A stretch of DNA of 64,000 nucleotides from Deltaproteobacteria bacterium. GTDB taxonomy: Bacteria > Myxococcota_A > UBA796 > UBA2385. Position numbers and translations under genes: made by a program. Positions 7,843 to 16,418 of the stretch are shown piece after piece (position 1 is the stretch's first letter; every line of letters begins with the position of its first letter). The notes under the pieces were generated by a model. The model had not been told where the DNA came from and ran no database searches. It worked only from the letters and a program-made list of their open reading frames with translations. The stretch lies in the NCBI GenBank assembly GCA_018401435.1, contig JAGYJW010000035.1, positions 1 to 64,000 on the forward strand. Reading direction: 5' to 3'.

Positions 7843-8589
7843 TCAACCGCAAGAAAGTACGCACCCAGCCCGGGAGCGGCGGGGACCTCGACGGCTACGA
7901 GCTGGTTGGCGGTGGGCCGGAGGGACTACTGAGCAAGCCTGCGCTCCGCCCCCGGACCCACCTGAAGCAGTCGGTGGCCCGCCCGCGCGGGCTGCGCGCT
8001 CGCCCGGGACGATGCGCCCATCCGCTTCGATGCAGGGTTCCGCAGAGAACCGTACGCTTCGGCGGCTGGCCAGCCGACGGCGACGAGTCTGCGCGCGCTG
8101 CTCGGCGGCGAGATCTTTGGGGCCTGGGATCCAGTCGCCGATGCCGCCGCGCCCGCCGGATCCGGCATCGGCGAAGGCCTCGGCCAGGGGTCGGCGGCGG
8201 TCGACCTCTACGCCACCGGGAGCGGACAGCAGGCGAGCGTGGGTGAGGCGGGCGGGGCGACTGGGGCGGAGGGTGTCTTGGGGGAGCAGCAGGGGCGCAA
8301 AGGTCCACCCCACGCCGCAGGGCACCGAGGGTTCCAGCTCGGGCACCAGCCGCCCATCGCGGGGCTGTGGGCGCCTTGCTGGTGGGCCGCTGGCCGCGAC
8401 TGCGGAGGCGGGCTGAAGTAGGACGCCCCTGTGGGAAGAGCCCTTGGGGGCCCCACCGCAGGAGTCACCGCAGCGTCCTCCGCAGCGTCCTCCGCAGCCT
8501 GCTCCGCAGCGGCCCTGTTCGCCGCCACAGGTGCCGCCACAGCCGCCTGCCCGGCCACTGCTGATCGGCTGGTCCTCGGTGCACGACAC
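7843..8589 (-). CDS. Cys/Gly-repeat protein (cassette copy 3)
   Basis: GTG start at 8589, four bases downstream of the AKE gene stop (8594-8596), as in copy 2. The first 46 residues carry Cys at 3, 17, 21, 28, 32, 36, 40 and 44, so five successive cysteines are spaced every four residues in CGG-x units. At DNA level this is a 12-bp tandem repeat expanded relative to copy 2. After a shared VPCGVGWT motif the remaining 160 codons are Arg/Ala/Gly-rich and may be out-of-frame or chance coding up to the ISAs1 remnant at 7775. The reliable part is therefore about 8460-8589. Function unknown. Confidence 0.4.
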   Translation of the reverse strand: MSCTEDQPISSGRAGGCGGTCGGEQGRCGAGCGGRCGGRCGDSCGGAPKGSSHRGVLLQPASAVAASGPPARRPQPRDGRLVPELEPSVPCGVGWTFAPLLLPQDTLRPSRPARLTHARLLSAPGGVEVDRRRPLAEAFADAGSGGRGGIGDWIPGPKDLAAEQRAQTRRRRLASRRSVRFSAEPCIEADGRIVPGERAARAGGPPTASGGSGGGAQACSVVPPAHRQPARSRRGPRRSRAGCVLSCG

Positions 8590-8624
8590 GGCGCTACTCC
8601 TTGGCGATGATGTCGATGAGGGCG
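8467..8624 (-). repeat. AKE-tail plus Cys/Gly repeat, copy 3
   Basis: This matches 3899-4032 across the Cys/Gly codons, the 4-nt spacer and the last nine codons of the AKE gene (ALIDIIAKE). Similarity ends inside the AKE gene near 8624, upstream of which only this copy retains a coding sequence. Confidence 0.75.
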
Positions 8625-8926
8625 ACGGGGTCGCCAGCGACGTCGCTGGAAGTGATGACTCGAATATAGCGCAAGAAGTTGCTGACGGTGACGAGGGTGT
8701 TGCTGGGGGTGCTGAGGCTCACGGTCGAGGCCAGCGCGATCCAGGCGTCGGCATCCAACGCTGCTGCGTGCTCCAGCCCCATCGTCCCGGCTGAACCGGC
8801 TGCCAGCACGCGCTGCTGAATCTGAAGGGTGTTCTAGGCGCCACCGTCGAAAACGTCGTCGTCGGGCTGGGTATAGCTTGCTTTGAGTTTACCGGCGGGC
8901 AGAATGCGAAGGCTGTGGGAGGCCAT
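8594..8926 (-). pseudogene. AKE-family gene with in-frame amber codon
   Basis: An ATG at 8926 with a GGAG eight bases upstream opens a 111-codon frame that is continuous to TAG at 8594-8596 except for one TAG at codon 31 (8834-8836). Before it: MASHSLRILPAGKLKASYTQ and on to DDDVFDGGA. After it: NTLQIQQRVLAAGSAGTM and later TLVTVSNFLRYIRVITSS, then DPVALIDIIAKE. The alternating hydrophobic pattern around LRYIRV is reminiscent of beta-strand structural proteins of phage or surface assemblies, but I cannot name a family. Either a nonsense mutation or sequence error inactivated an otherwise intact gene, or the codon is read through. Confidence 0.55.
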
Positions 8927-9334
8927 GGTAGAAGCTCCGAGTTGCACAACTTTGTTGTCGCGACCGCTCCCTGCGCCCGCGAATCAACAGTATCGCCTGA
9001 GCCTGAGCCTGAGCCATCGCTGACAATTTCCTGACAAGATACCATCGATTCCACTGAACTGGACGAGAGACAACGATCGAATACGATTCTGCCCACCCAC
9101 CCCCTCCGAACCTCGCCCCACCGCCGGTTCCGACCGAACCCAGCCCCCAAGCTCCACCTCCAACGCATGGTGGACGAGAGCCGGGGCCTGGCCATCGCCG
9201 GCTTTCACCTGGGGTTGCTGGTGCCCATCTGGGCCTGGGCGCCGATCTGGGGCGCGGTGGCGGTGGCAGGGGGCGGCTCGCTGGCGGGGGCCAGCCTGAT
9301 GGCTATCGTGACGACGGGGCGCAGCAGCCTGTCT
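8927..9334. other. Gap; possible promoter and a short membrane-protein scrap
   Basis: The minus strand upstream of the AKE gene carries two TTGTCA hexamers (near 9030) and a triple GGCTCA repeat (8996-9015), possible promoter elements. On the plus strand an ATG at 9167 opens 58 codons ending at 9343 (LGLLVPIWAWAPIWGAVAV), a hydrophobic segment resembling the tail of a lost membrane protein. It overlaps the convergent pseudouridine synthase stop and has no ribosome-binding site, so I do not call it a gene. Confidence 0.35.
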
Positions 9335-10330
9335 TCAGCTTGACTTGGGCGGGTCGGGCCACGCCGGCGCCGCCCCCTCCACCACCGCCAACAGATCCGC
9401 CGGCAGGGGCGCCTCCAACTCCAAGACAGCCCCATCGGGGTGGGGCAGGCGCAGGCGCCAGGCGTGCAGGGCCTGCCGGGGGAAGCCCACCGCCGCCCGC
9501 AATTCCGGCGTCTCGCCCGATGCCACAAAGCCCAGGAAGGTGGCGTCGGGCTGGCCATAGAGCTTGTCGCCCAGCAGGGGCAGGCCCAGGTGGTCGAGGT
9601 GCACCCGCAGCTGGTGGCTGCGGCCGGTCAGCAGCAGGGCCTCGACCAGGCTGAGGCCAACACCCAGGCGTCTCTGCAGAATGAAGCGGCTGTGGGCGGG
9701 CAGGCCATCGGGCCGCACGGCGCGGCGCGGCTCGACGGCGCGGTCGGGGTCCTGGCCGATGGGGGCGGTGCAGTCCCGCGTGTCCCAGTCGGGCTGGCCC
9801 CGGCAGATCGCGAGGTAGCGCTTCTCCAGGCCGCCGCCGCGGCCCCGCAGCAGGCCCTGGATGAAGTCGCTGGCAGCGGAGTCCTTGGTCAGCACCAGCA
9901 GGCCGCTGGTCTCGCGGTCCAGGCGGTGGACCGGGTCCAGGCTGAGCCCCGGCCGCGCGGCCCGGGCCAGGCCCACCACCGCCCAGGCGAAGCGCTCGCC
10001 CACCGGGTGCACCAGCAGGCCGGCGGGCTTGTCCAGCACCAGCAGGCGGTCGTCCTCGTAGATCACCGGCGGCAGGGGCGGGGCCGGGGCGTCGGGGGCG
10101 ATGCCGGGGCTGCGAATGCGCAGGCGCTGACCGGCCTTCAGGCGGCTGGAGGCCTTGAGGGGGCCGACCTCGCCCCAGACCTCGGCGCGGGACAAGGCGC
10201 GCTGCACCGAGGACCGCGACCAGGACGCGAAGCGGGCGGCCAGGAAGCGGTCCAGGCGCCAGCCCGCGTTGTGGTCGGGCACGATCAGAACGCGCTCCAG
10301 CGGCTCATCTTCGGGCTGATCGTCTCTCAC
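9335..10330 (-). CDS. RluA-family 23S rRNA/tRNA pseudouridine synthase
   Basis: A 331-residue enzyme that isomerises uridine to pseudouridine in structured RNA. Residues 22-75 form an S4-like RNA-binding domain ([16 protein letters not shown]). The catalytic RluA domain begins near residue 88 with [21 protein letters not shown] and carries the active-site motif HRLDRETSG at 135-143, with catalytic Asp138. The later [20 protein letters not shown] block is also canonical. Which uridine it targets cannot be told. The GTG start overlaps the lpxD stop by four bases (GTGA), so it is the distal gene of the 11631-9335 operon. Confidence 0.92.
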   Translation of the reverse strand: MRDDQPEDEPLERVLIVPDHNAGWRLDRFLAARFASWSRSSVQRALSRAEVWGEVGPLKASSRLKAGQRLRIRSPGIAPDAPAPPLPPVIYEDDRLLVLDKPAGLLVHPVGERFAWAVVGLARAARPGLSLDPVHRLDRETSGLLVLTKDSAASDFIQGLLRGRGGGLEKRYLAICRGQPDWDTRDCTAPIGQDPDRAVEPRRAVRPDGLPAHSRFILQRRLGVGLSLVEALLLTGRSHQLRVHLDHLGLPLLGDKLYGQPDATFLGFVASGETPELRAAVGFPRQALHAWRLRLPHPDGAVLELEAPLPADLLAVVEGAAPAWPDPPKSS

Positions 10331-11280
10331 TCCGACTCGGGGTCCTCCCGCCTCCGCCGCGTGCCGCGAAGCTGGTCGGGCAGCAGGCGCAAGGCGGCCG
10401 CCATGCGCCGGGCCCGGGCGATGGGCAGGGCCGGCGTGCCAAAGTAGCGGGCCGCCCCGGGCAGGTCCTTGCTCACGCCGGATTGGGCGCCCACCTGGGC
10501 CCCCGCGCCGATGCGGCGGTGGTCGGCCACGCCCACCTGCCCGCCCAGCAGCACGCCCTCGCCCAGCACGACGCTGCCGCTCAAGCCCACCTGGGCCGCC
10601 AGGATGGCGCCGGGCCCGATCTGGCAGTTGTGGCCCACCTGGACGAGGTTGTCGATCTTGGCCCCGGCACCGATGACGGTGTCGTCCAAGGCGCCGCGGT
10701 CGATGCAGGCGTTGGCGCCGATCTCGACGTCATCGCCCACCACCACCCGCCCCAGCTGCGGCATCTTGTGCAGGCCGGTGGGGCTTTGGTGGTAGGAGAA
10801 GCCATCGGCCCCCAGCACGGCGCCGGCGTGAATGCGCACGCGGCGGCCCAGCACGGTGCGGGGGTAGAGCACGACATTGGGGAAGAGCACGCAGCCATCG
10901 CCGATCTCGCAGTCGGCGCCGATCACCACCCCGGCGTGCAGGGTGAGGCCCTGGCCCAGGCGGGCGCTGGGGTGCACGGTGGCGCTGTCGTGGATGCCGG
11001 GCACATCCCGCTGCGGGCAGAGGATGTCGATCGCGAGAATGAAGGATAGGCGCGGATCTTCAACGATGATCACCGACCGGCCGGGCAGCGCGCTGCGGGC
11101 CAGGACCAGCCCAGCGCCGCAGGACTCGGGCAGCGCCGCCTCGGCAAAGACCAGGTCGTCGGGCCCGGCGCGGGACCAGGACGCGACCCCGCTCACCCAG
11201 GCATCGGGCCCATGCAGCCGCCCGCCCAGGGCTTGGGCCAGGGCAGCGGCGCGGTGGGGGCGGGCGCCGGGCGGGGCCAC
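10327..11280 (-). CDS. lpxD: UDP-3-O-acylglucosamine N-acyltransferase
   Basis: LpxD transfers a 3-hydroxyacyl chain from acyl-ACP to the 2-amine of UDP-3-O-acylglucosamine, the third step of lipid A synthesis in the cytoplasm. The 317-residue protein has the uridine-binding N-terminal domain (about 1-100) followed by a left-handed beta-helix of hexapeptide repeats (about 105-290) and a short helical C-terminus. Diagnostic LpxD strings are [15 protein letters not shown] (catalytic His region) and [17 protein letters not shown], then [10 protein letters not shown]. The GTG start abuts the stop of the 116-codon gene upstream. No other lipid A genes are alongside, unlike the common lpxD-fabZ-lpxA cluster. 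Confidence 0.93.
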   Translation of the reverse strand: MAPPGARPHRAAALAQALGGRLHGPDAWVSGVASWSRAGPDDLVFAEAALPESCGAGLVLARSALPGRSVIIVEDPRLSFILAIDILCPQRDVPGIHDSATVHPSARLGQGLTLHAGVVIGADCEIGDGCVLFPNVVLYPRTVLGRRVRIHAGAVLGADGFSYHQSPTGLHKMPQLGRVVVGDDVEIGANACIDRGALDDTVIGAGAKIDNLVQVGHNCQIGPGAILAAQVGLSGSVVLGEGVLLGGQVGVADHRRIGAGAQVGAQSGVSKDLPGAARYFGTPALPIARARRMAAALRLLPDQLRGTRRRREDPESE

Positions 11281-11631
11281 TCAGAGGTCCAGGGGCTCGC
11301 CCTCCAGGGCGTCTGCGAGGTCCTCGGCCAGCTGGTCGGCCTCCTCCCCCAGCCAGGCGTTGTCCGAGGCGTCGTCTTCCAAGCTGAGCACGATCTCGCC
11401 GCGACCCAGGTCATAGAGGCTGACCTCGGCCACATGGGGGCCCTGGGCCTCTTCCGAGCTGGCCTCGGGGTCGCCGGGCACGGTGAAGAAGACGCTGTGG
11501 CTGCCGGGCTCGTCCTCTTCGACCCGCACGGTGAGCCCATCGTAGTTGCGGGCGACGTCCTGGGCGATGATCTTGAGGCGGGCGAGGTCGAGGGAGCGCC
11601 AGGGCAGGCTCCACTCACGGGAATCACTCAT
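11281..11631 (-). CDS. Hypothetical acidic protein, operon head with lpxD
   Basis: A 116-residue, strongly acidic protein (MSDSREWSLPWRSLDLARL...). The start ATG at 11631 has GGAGAG six bases upstream. Its stop directly abuts the lpxD start, so translation is probably coupled. It has no signal peptide, no membrane segment and no motif I can place; the middle (VRVEEDEPGSHSVFFTV) suggests an alpha/beta fold. Function unknown. Confidence 0.75.
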   Translation of the reverse strand: MSDSREWSLPWRSLDLARLKIIAQDVARNYDGLTVRVEEDEPGSHSVFFTVPGDPEASSEEAQGPHVAEVSLYDLGRGEIVLSLEDDASDNAWLGEEADQLAEDLADALEGEPLDL

Positions 11632-11771
11632 GGTGGGCTCTCCGGTGGGTGCGGCGCCCTATCCGACCGCGGCGGTGGGGGCCGGCCCGCCGGATCGGGG
11701 CCTCATCCCGGACCGATGGCGATCCGTTCCGCCGAGATGAGGAGGGTGATCGCCCTCCCGGGGGAGGGTCC

Positions 11772-12866
11772 ATGGACATCTGCCGCCTCGACAGCCTGGA
11801 TCATGCTCGGTCCCTGGTCGATTGCGCCTATGAGGTCTACGGGCTCACCTTTCACCGCAGCTGGCTCTACGAGGCCGAGGGCCTGCTGGAGGTCAACCGC
11901 CGCGGCGATGTGACCTCGCTGCTGGCCATCGAAGATGGGCGCGTGGTGGGCCATCTCGGCCTGATGCGCCCCAGCTGGGATGTGCTGCATGAAGGGGCGC
12001 CCATCTCGGACCCCGGCCTGCGCGAGGTGGGGCTGAGCATCGTGCACCCCGACTTCCGCAGCCGGGGGGTGCAGGCCCTGTTGGGGGCCGCCGCCCTGCC
12101 CTTCTTGATGGCCGAGGGGGCCCATGGCGCCTTCATGAAGTGCGTCACCCACCACACCCGCAGCCAGCGGGGGGCGATGCGTTTCGGGGGCCAGCCCCTG
12201 TCGCTGAGCCTGGGCAGCGTGCCCCGCTACATCGTCTATGACAGCGAGCAGACCGACCCCCAGCAGCCCATCTCCACAATGGGCTTCTATGCGCGGTTGC
12301 GGGCCTTGCCCCCGGCACGGGCCTTTCTGCCCGAGGGCTTTGAGGGGGTGGCCGGGCTGGCCGAAGCCGTGGGGGTGCAGCGCGGGCCGGGCCCCGCCGT
12401 GCACGCGCTGGGCGACAGCGTGATCGAGATGCGCTGGCAGGGGGACCGGCAGCTCGCGCAGATCTATGTGCTGGCGGTGGGCGGCGACTTGATCGACCGC
12501 CTGCGCGAGGGCCTGCGCTGGCTGGTGGGCGGCCATATGGCCCATGTCGCCGTCTACCTGCCCACCGACCACCCCAGCCTGGTGGAGATGGGGCCGGCCC
12601 TGCAAGAGCTGGGGCTGTTCTTGTCGGGCTGGCTGCCGGGCTTCTACCGGGGCGGGCGCGACGCCTTGATCCTGCAGGCCGTGGCCTTCTCGGCCATCGA
12701 CCCGGCCCGGGTGGTGGTGGAGGGGGAGGCCGCCGCGGCGCTGCGCGAAGCCGTGCTGGACGGCTACCAGGAGGCCCGCGGCCGCTGCTTGCGCCTGCTG
12801 GAGACCGGGCGCCGGGGGCGGGTGCGGGTGTCGGTGAAGACCGAAGCCGAACGCGCGACGGGGTGA
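11772..12866 (+). CDS. GNAT-like acetyltransferase
   Basis: I chose the ATG at 11772 (MDICRLDSLDHA) because GGGAGGG lies six bases upstream; the frame is open further 5' but without a site. About 364 residues. The N-terminal half has GNAT features: a strand-turn around LAIEDGRVVGHLGLM and an acyl-CoA pyrophosphate-binding type motif VHPDFRSRGVQALLGAA at about 91-107. The C-terminal half (about 190-364) looks like a second, degenerate GNAT-type domain ending in a basic tail. Substrate unknown. It diverges from the lpxD operon. Confidence 0.65.
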   Translation: MDICRLDSLDHARSLVDCAYEVYGLTFHRSWLYEAEGLLEVNRRGDVTSLLAIEDGRVVGHLGLMRPSWDVLHEGAPISDPGLREVGLSIVHPDFRSRGVQALLGAAALPFLMAEGAHGAFMKCVTHHTRSQRGAMRFGGQPLSLSLGSVPRYIVYDSEQTDPQQPISTMGFYARLRALPPARAFLPEGFEGVAGLAEAVGVQRGPGPAVHALGDSVIEMRWQGDRQLAQIYVLAVGGDLIDRLREGLRWLVGGHMAHVAVYLPTDHPSLVEMGPALQELGLFLSGWLPGFYRGGRDALILQAVAFSAIDPARVVVEGEAAAALREAVLDGYQEARGRCLRLLETGRRGRVRVSVKTEAERATG

Positions 12867-12885
12867 AGGACCGGGCGATCCGGGC

Positions 12886-12913
12886 TTGACGCCCGAGGGG
12901 TGGTGCCTAGACA
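12886..12913 (+). promoter_or_regulatory. Candidate sigma-70-type promoter for htpG
   Basis: TTGACG (12886-12891), a 16-bp spacer and TAGACA (12908-12913) give a good housekeeping-type match about 75 bases upstream of the htpG start. No CIRCE inverted repeat was seen. Confidence 0.45.
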
Positions 12914-12995
12914 GCGCAGGCATCGTTGGGGTGGCGACGGCGCCGGAGGCTGGCTCCTGGCCCGGCCGCCCCTCCCCCACGCCCTGGAGCGCAGC

Positions 12996-14861
12996 ATGGA
13001 ATCCCACCGTTTTGAAGCCGATGTCCGGCAGATCCTCCACCTGGTCACCCACTCCCTCTACAGCGACCGCGAGATCTTCCTGCGCGAGCTGCTCAGCAAC
13101 GCCAGCGACGCCTTGGACCGCGGCCGCTTCGAGGGCCTGCAGCGGGACGACCTGCGCACGGTGGACCATGCCGCTGGCATTCGCGTCACGGTGGACGAAG
13201 AGGCGGGCACCCTGACCCTGTCCGACGACGGCATCGGCATGACCACCGACCAGGTGATCGAGCACCTCGGCACCATCGCCCGGTCGGGCACCAAGGCCTT
13301 CGCCGAGCTGCTCAAGGAGCGCGGCGAGAACCCCGACGGGCTGATCGGCCAGTTTGGCGTGGGCTTCTACTCGGCCTTCATGGTCGCCGACAAGGTCGAG
13401 GTGGACACCCTGTCCGCCCTGCCCGGCACCGAAGCCGTGCGCTGGATCTCCGATGGCGGCGAGGCCTACGAGATGGGCCCCGGCAGCCGCAGCAGCCGCG
13501 GCACCGACGTCATCCTGCACCTGCGCGACGACGCCAAGGAGTTCTTGGACGTTGACCGCCTGCGCACCATCGTGTCCCGGCACAGCGACTATGTGCCCTG
13601 GCCCATCGAGGTGGGCGGCGAGCGCGCCAACCAGGAGACCGCCCTGTGGAACCGCAGCCCGGGTGACGTCTCGGATGAGGACTACAAGGCCTTCTACAAG
13701 CACATCTCCCACGACTGGCAGGACCCCCTCACCTGGATCCACTTCCGCCTGGAAGGCACGGTGCAGGCCAATGCCGTGCTCTTCATCCCGCGGCACCGCC
13801 CCTTCGAGATGGACCGCCTGGACTTCAAGGTGGGGCTGCGGCTCTACCAGAAGCGGGTGAAGATCCTGGACTCGGCCACCGACCTGCTGCCTCGCTTCTT
13901 GCGCTTTGCCGTGGGCGTGGTGGACAGCACCGATGTGCAGCTCAACATGAGCCGCGAGATGCTGCAGCAGACCCCGGCCGTGCGCGCCATCCAGAAGCAG
14001 ATCACCAAGCGCCTGATCGCCCAGCTGGGGGATATGAGCCGCGAAAAGCCCGATGACTACACGATCTTCTGGAAGGAGTTCGGCCATATCCTCAAGGAGG
14101 GCGTGGCCGAGGACGAGCGCAACAAGGACAGCATCGGCGAGCTGCTGCGCTACCCCACCACCACCTCGGACGGCGCCCTGCGCTCCTTCATCGACGTCAA
14201 GAAGGACCTGCCCGAGGGCCAGGACGCCATCTGGTACCTGACCAGCGTCGACAAGGAGCGCATCGACCGCTCCCCCGTGTTGGAGGCCTTCAAGAAGCGC
14301 AAGGTCGAGGTCCTGCTGATGAGCGACCCGGTGGACGAGTGGGTGGTGATGCACCTGGGCGACATCGACGGCACCTCCCTCAAGAGCGTGATGAGCGGCG
14401 AACTCCCGGCCCAGGACGAGCAGGAGGAGGACCCCATCGCCGAGGGCTTCAAGAAGCAGGCCGCCCCCCTGGCCGAGTGGATGAAGACCCTGCTGGGGCA
14501 GGAGGTCGCCGAGGTGCGCATCTCCAGCCGGCTCACCCGATCGCCGTCGGTGCTGGTGGACGGCGAGGGCGGCATCGGCTCCAATATGGAGCGCATCCTC
14601 AAAGCCGCCAACCAGCAGGTGCCCGACAGCAAGCGGGTTCTGGAGATCAACCCCGAGCACCCCATGGTGCGCCCCCTGGCCCGCCTCAACGACAGCGGCG
14701 CCACCGGCCTGGAGCCCTTCGCCCGCCTGCTGCTGGACCACGCCGCCATCGCCGAAGGCCGCCTGGCCGACCCCGAAGGCTTCGCCGACCGCCTGCAGGC
14801 CCTGATGGAGAAGGCCGCCAGCGGCATGGGGGGCGAGGGCGCTCCGGCCCCCACCGCCTGA
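12996..14861 (+). CDS. htpG: Molecular chaperone HtpG (Hsp90)
   Basis: Bacterial Hsp90, an ATP-driven cytoplasmic dimeric chaperone. The start ATG at 12996 (MESHRFEADVRQILHLV) has GGAG seven bases upstream; earlier in-frame starts lack both homology and a site. The 621 residues match the family length. The GHKL ATPase domain shows LRELLSNASDALD (about 29-41), LSDDGIGMT and GQFGVGFYSAFMVADKV; the middle domain has NMSREMLQQ. The C-terminal dimerisation domain ends at a Gly/Ala/Pro tail. It is probably monocistronic from the promoter at 12886 and converges on the DUF1279 gene with only six bases between stops. Confidence 0.96.
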   Translation: MESHRFEADVRQILHLVTHSLYSDREIFLRELLSNASDALDRGRFEGLQRDDLRTVDHAAGIRVTVDEEAGTLTLSDDGIGMTTDQVIEHLGTIARSGTKAFAELLKERGENPDGLIGQFGVGFYSAFMVADKVEVDTLSALPGTEAVRWISDGGEAYEMGPGSRSSRGTDVILHLRDDAKEFLDVDRLRTIVSRHSDYVPWPIEVGGERANQETALWNRSPGDVSDEDYKAFYKHISHDWQDPLTWIHFRLEGTVQANAVLFIPRHRPFEMDRLDFKVGLRLYQKRVKILDSATDLLPRFLRFAVGVVDSTDVQLNMSREMLQQTPAVRAIQKQITKRLIAQLGDMSREKPDDYTIFWKEFGHILKEGVAEDERNKDSIGELLRYPTTTSDGALRSFIDVKKDLPEGQDAIWYLTSVDKERIDRSPVLEAFKKRKVEVLLMSDPVDEWVVMHLGDIDGTSLKSVMSGELPAQDEQEEDPIAEGFKKQAAPLAEWMKTLLGQEVAEVRISSRLTRSPSVLVDGEGGIGSNMERILKAANQQVPDSKRVLEINPEHPMVRPLARLNDSGATGLEPFARLLLDHAAIAEGRLADPEGFADRLQALMEKAASGMGGEGAPAPTA

Positions 14862-14867
14862 ATCCGG

Positions 14868-15251
14868 TCAGGGCTGCTCGGGCGCATCACCGGCGGGCAG
14901 GCCCGCGCGCTTGCCGGTGATGCGGTGCCACAGCCGCGCGACGATGGGGGTGATCGCCAACACGATCACCAGGCGCACCGGCTTGGTGAGCTGGGTGAGC
15001 CCATAGGCGATGCCCCACTTGCCGGCCGATCCCACCGTGGCGGCACGGGCGGGGTCCATGCCGACCTTCGCCAGCACCTCGCCGGGCTCCATGCCCGCCT
15101 CGATGGCCATGCCAAAGCCGAAGACCGTGAGCCCGAACAAGGTGAACCAGGTCACCAGGGCCACGGTGCCGTACTCGGCCATCATGTCCTTCCACCGCGC
15201 CTTCAGACGCGGCCACCAGCCCGGTTCCGCCACGGCGACCTCCCCATGCAA
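14868..15251 (-). CDS. DUF1279 (FAM210-like) membrane protein
   Basis: A 127-residue protein whose centre (LKARWKDMMAEYGTVALV, then TWFTLFGLTVFG) matches the DUF1279 domain, also found in eukaryotic mitochondrial FAM210 proteins. That domain has a Lys/Arg-rich helix, an invariant YG and a first transmembrane segment. A second hydrophobic segment (LVIVLAITPIVARLW) lies near 95-110 after a short loop with GKWGIAYGLT. Inner-membrane location is inferred. The biochemical role of bacterial members is not established. Confidence 0.75.
   Translation of the reverse strand: MHGEVAVAEPGWWPRLKARWKDMMAEYGTVALVTWFTLFGLTVFGFGMAIEAGMEPGEVLAKVGMDPARAATVGSAGKWGIAYGLTQLTKPVRLVIVLAITPIVARLWHRITGKRAGLPAGDAPEQP
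14884..14923. terminator. Inverted repeat at htpG/DUF1279 convergence
   Basis: GCATCACCGGC (14884-14894) and GCCGGTGATGC (14913-14923) are a perfect 11-bp inverted repeat with an 18-base loop, inside the last codons of the DUF1279 gene and about 25 bases past the htpG stop. No U-tract follows on either strand, so termination is only a possibility. Confidence 0.3.
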
Positions 15252-15316
15252 GGAGGCTTGCTAACCCCGGCAGACGGGCGGCGCCCCCGACCCCTCAAGG
15301 GGCCGGGGGTGCAGGC

Positions 15317-16136
15317 TCAGCGGGTGGCTTCGAAGGAGCCGTTGAAGGTCAGCGTATCCTTGGTCCACGAGAAGCTGGCCCGCATCACGTTGCCACTGAC
15401 ATTGCCCATGACCGGCGAGGAAGCACCATTGAGGGTGCCCGTGACCTGGCCGGTGCTGGAGTCCACCGATCCAGAGAAGCTGGCCTCGGTGGGGCCGAAG
15501 CCGCCCAGATCCCCCGTCATCTCGCAGATCAGCATGGTGTTGATCACCGATCCGGCGACCACCTCGATGCAGGAGCCATCGGTCACCACCGAGCAGCCCG
15601 CGGCCGCCGTTCCTGTCCAGGTGGCCGTGCAGCTGTCGCTGATGGTGCCGTCGGTGGCCTGGATGTCCACAGAGCCGATGTAGATGCGCGTCGTAGTGGC
15701 ACCGCCGGTACCCACCGCCGCGTGCCGCCGCCCGATGATACCGCCACCGGGGTCGCCTTGGTGCGCGCATGGCGCCGTCGGTCCCGTCGGTGCCGTCCGT
15801 GCAAAAAAGTCGTGCCGTCCGTGCCATGGTGCCGTCCGTGCCATCGGTGCCGTCCGCGCCGTCCGTGCCATCGGCGCCGTCCGTGCCATCGGCGCCATCG
15901 GCGCCATCGGCCCCGTCTTCGCCATCGGTCCCGTCTTCGCCGTCGCTGGTATCGGAGCAGTCGGGCGAGCCCGAGCAGCCCGGATCGTCGCAGTCAAAGG
16001 CGCCGTTTCCGTCGTTGTCGGCCCGATCGGTGCAATCGCCGGGGTTGCTGCCCTCGCCGCCCTTGTCCCCGCAGGCCACAACCAGCAGCGCCATCGACAG
16101 CAGCGCAGAAAGCCGCATTCCAGAGTGCGTATTCAT
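15317..16136 (-). CDS. Collagen-like-repeat lipoprotein, frame disrupted
   Basis: The 5' end (start 16136, or 16118 MRLSALLSMALLVVACGD) encodes a lipoprotein signal with lipobox VVAC. A myxobacterial-type segment (DNDGNGAFDCDDPGCSG) and then DGADGADGTDGTDGT triplets resembling collagen-like G-x-y repeats follow. Within the repeat the frame breaks: a six-A tract at 15803-15808 and a further change near 15770 put the C-terminal domain (GGATTTRIYIGSVDIQ..., ending FNGSFEATR) in another frame, stop at 15317. The C-terminal domain is Ser/Thr/Gly-rich beta. The frameshifts could be phase variation by slippage, decay or sequence error. A TACCCT hexamer at 16189-16184 is a candidate -10. Confidence 0.6.
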
Positions 16137-16239
16137 CGGTTCTCCTCACCCCAGGGCGGACTGCCCCGTCGTCATCAAAGGTCAGGGTAGCAGGAGTCGG
16201 ACTTGCAGGGAAGAGGCTGCCGCAGCAGCGCTCGCACTT

Positions 16240-16418
16240 CGCGATTCGGCCAGTCGGACGTCAGTTCGTTGGACGCGGCCGGCGCATGTGCCGGCCGCCC
16301 GGCGGCCTCGCAAAAGGACGCCGGGGGGCAGCGCCCTTTGGGCGCGGTGCGGGGGCAGGGGCCCCGCCTGAATTGGGCTGGTTCAACGGTGCGCTATCTG
16401 CGCATTGTTGAACTAAAC
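16240..16418 (+). repeat. Hairpin-rich intergenic repeat, copy A
   Basis: This tract of about 175 bp recurs inverted at 33391-33566 with around 90% identity. It contains nested inverted repeats: GGCCGGCGCATGTGCCGGCC, GCGCCCTTTGGGCGC, a G-run/C-run pair around GGGGGCAGGGGCCCC, and an outer GTTCAAC...GCGC...GCGC...GTTGAAC palindrome at its right end. It has no protein-coding function that I can see. The arrangement resembles a non-autonomous mobile element (MITE/REP-like). Confidence 0.75.

Noticed and set aside
7815-8246. Plus-strand 143-codon frame opposite the copy-3 Cys/Gly gene.
   Set aside because: It has no ribosome-binding site or recognisable domain and is Arg-rich in the way of G+C-rich noncoding frames. 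The minus strand shares sequence with the cassette copy.
9167-9343. 58-codon hydrophobic plus-strand ORF.
   Set aside because: No ribosome-binding site, overlaps a convergent conserved gene, and looks like the tail of a lost membrane protein rather than a small gene.
12896-12995. CIRCE or other heat-shock inverted repeat upstream of htpG.
   Set aside because: No 9-bp inverted repeat with a 9-bp spacer of the CIRCE type is present; only a sigma-70-like promoter candidate was seen.
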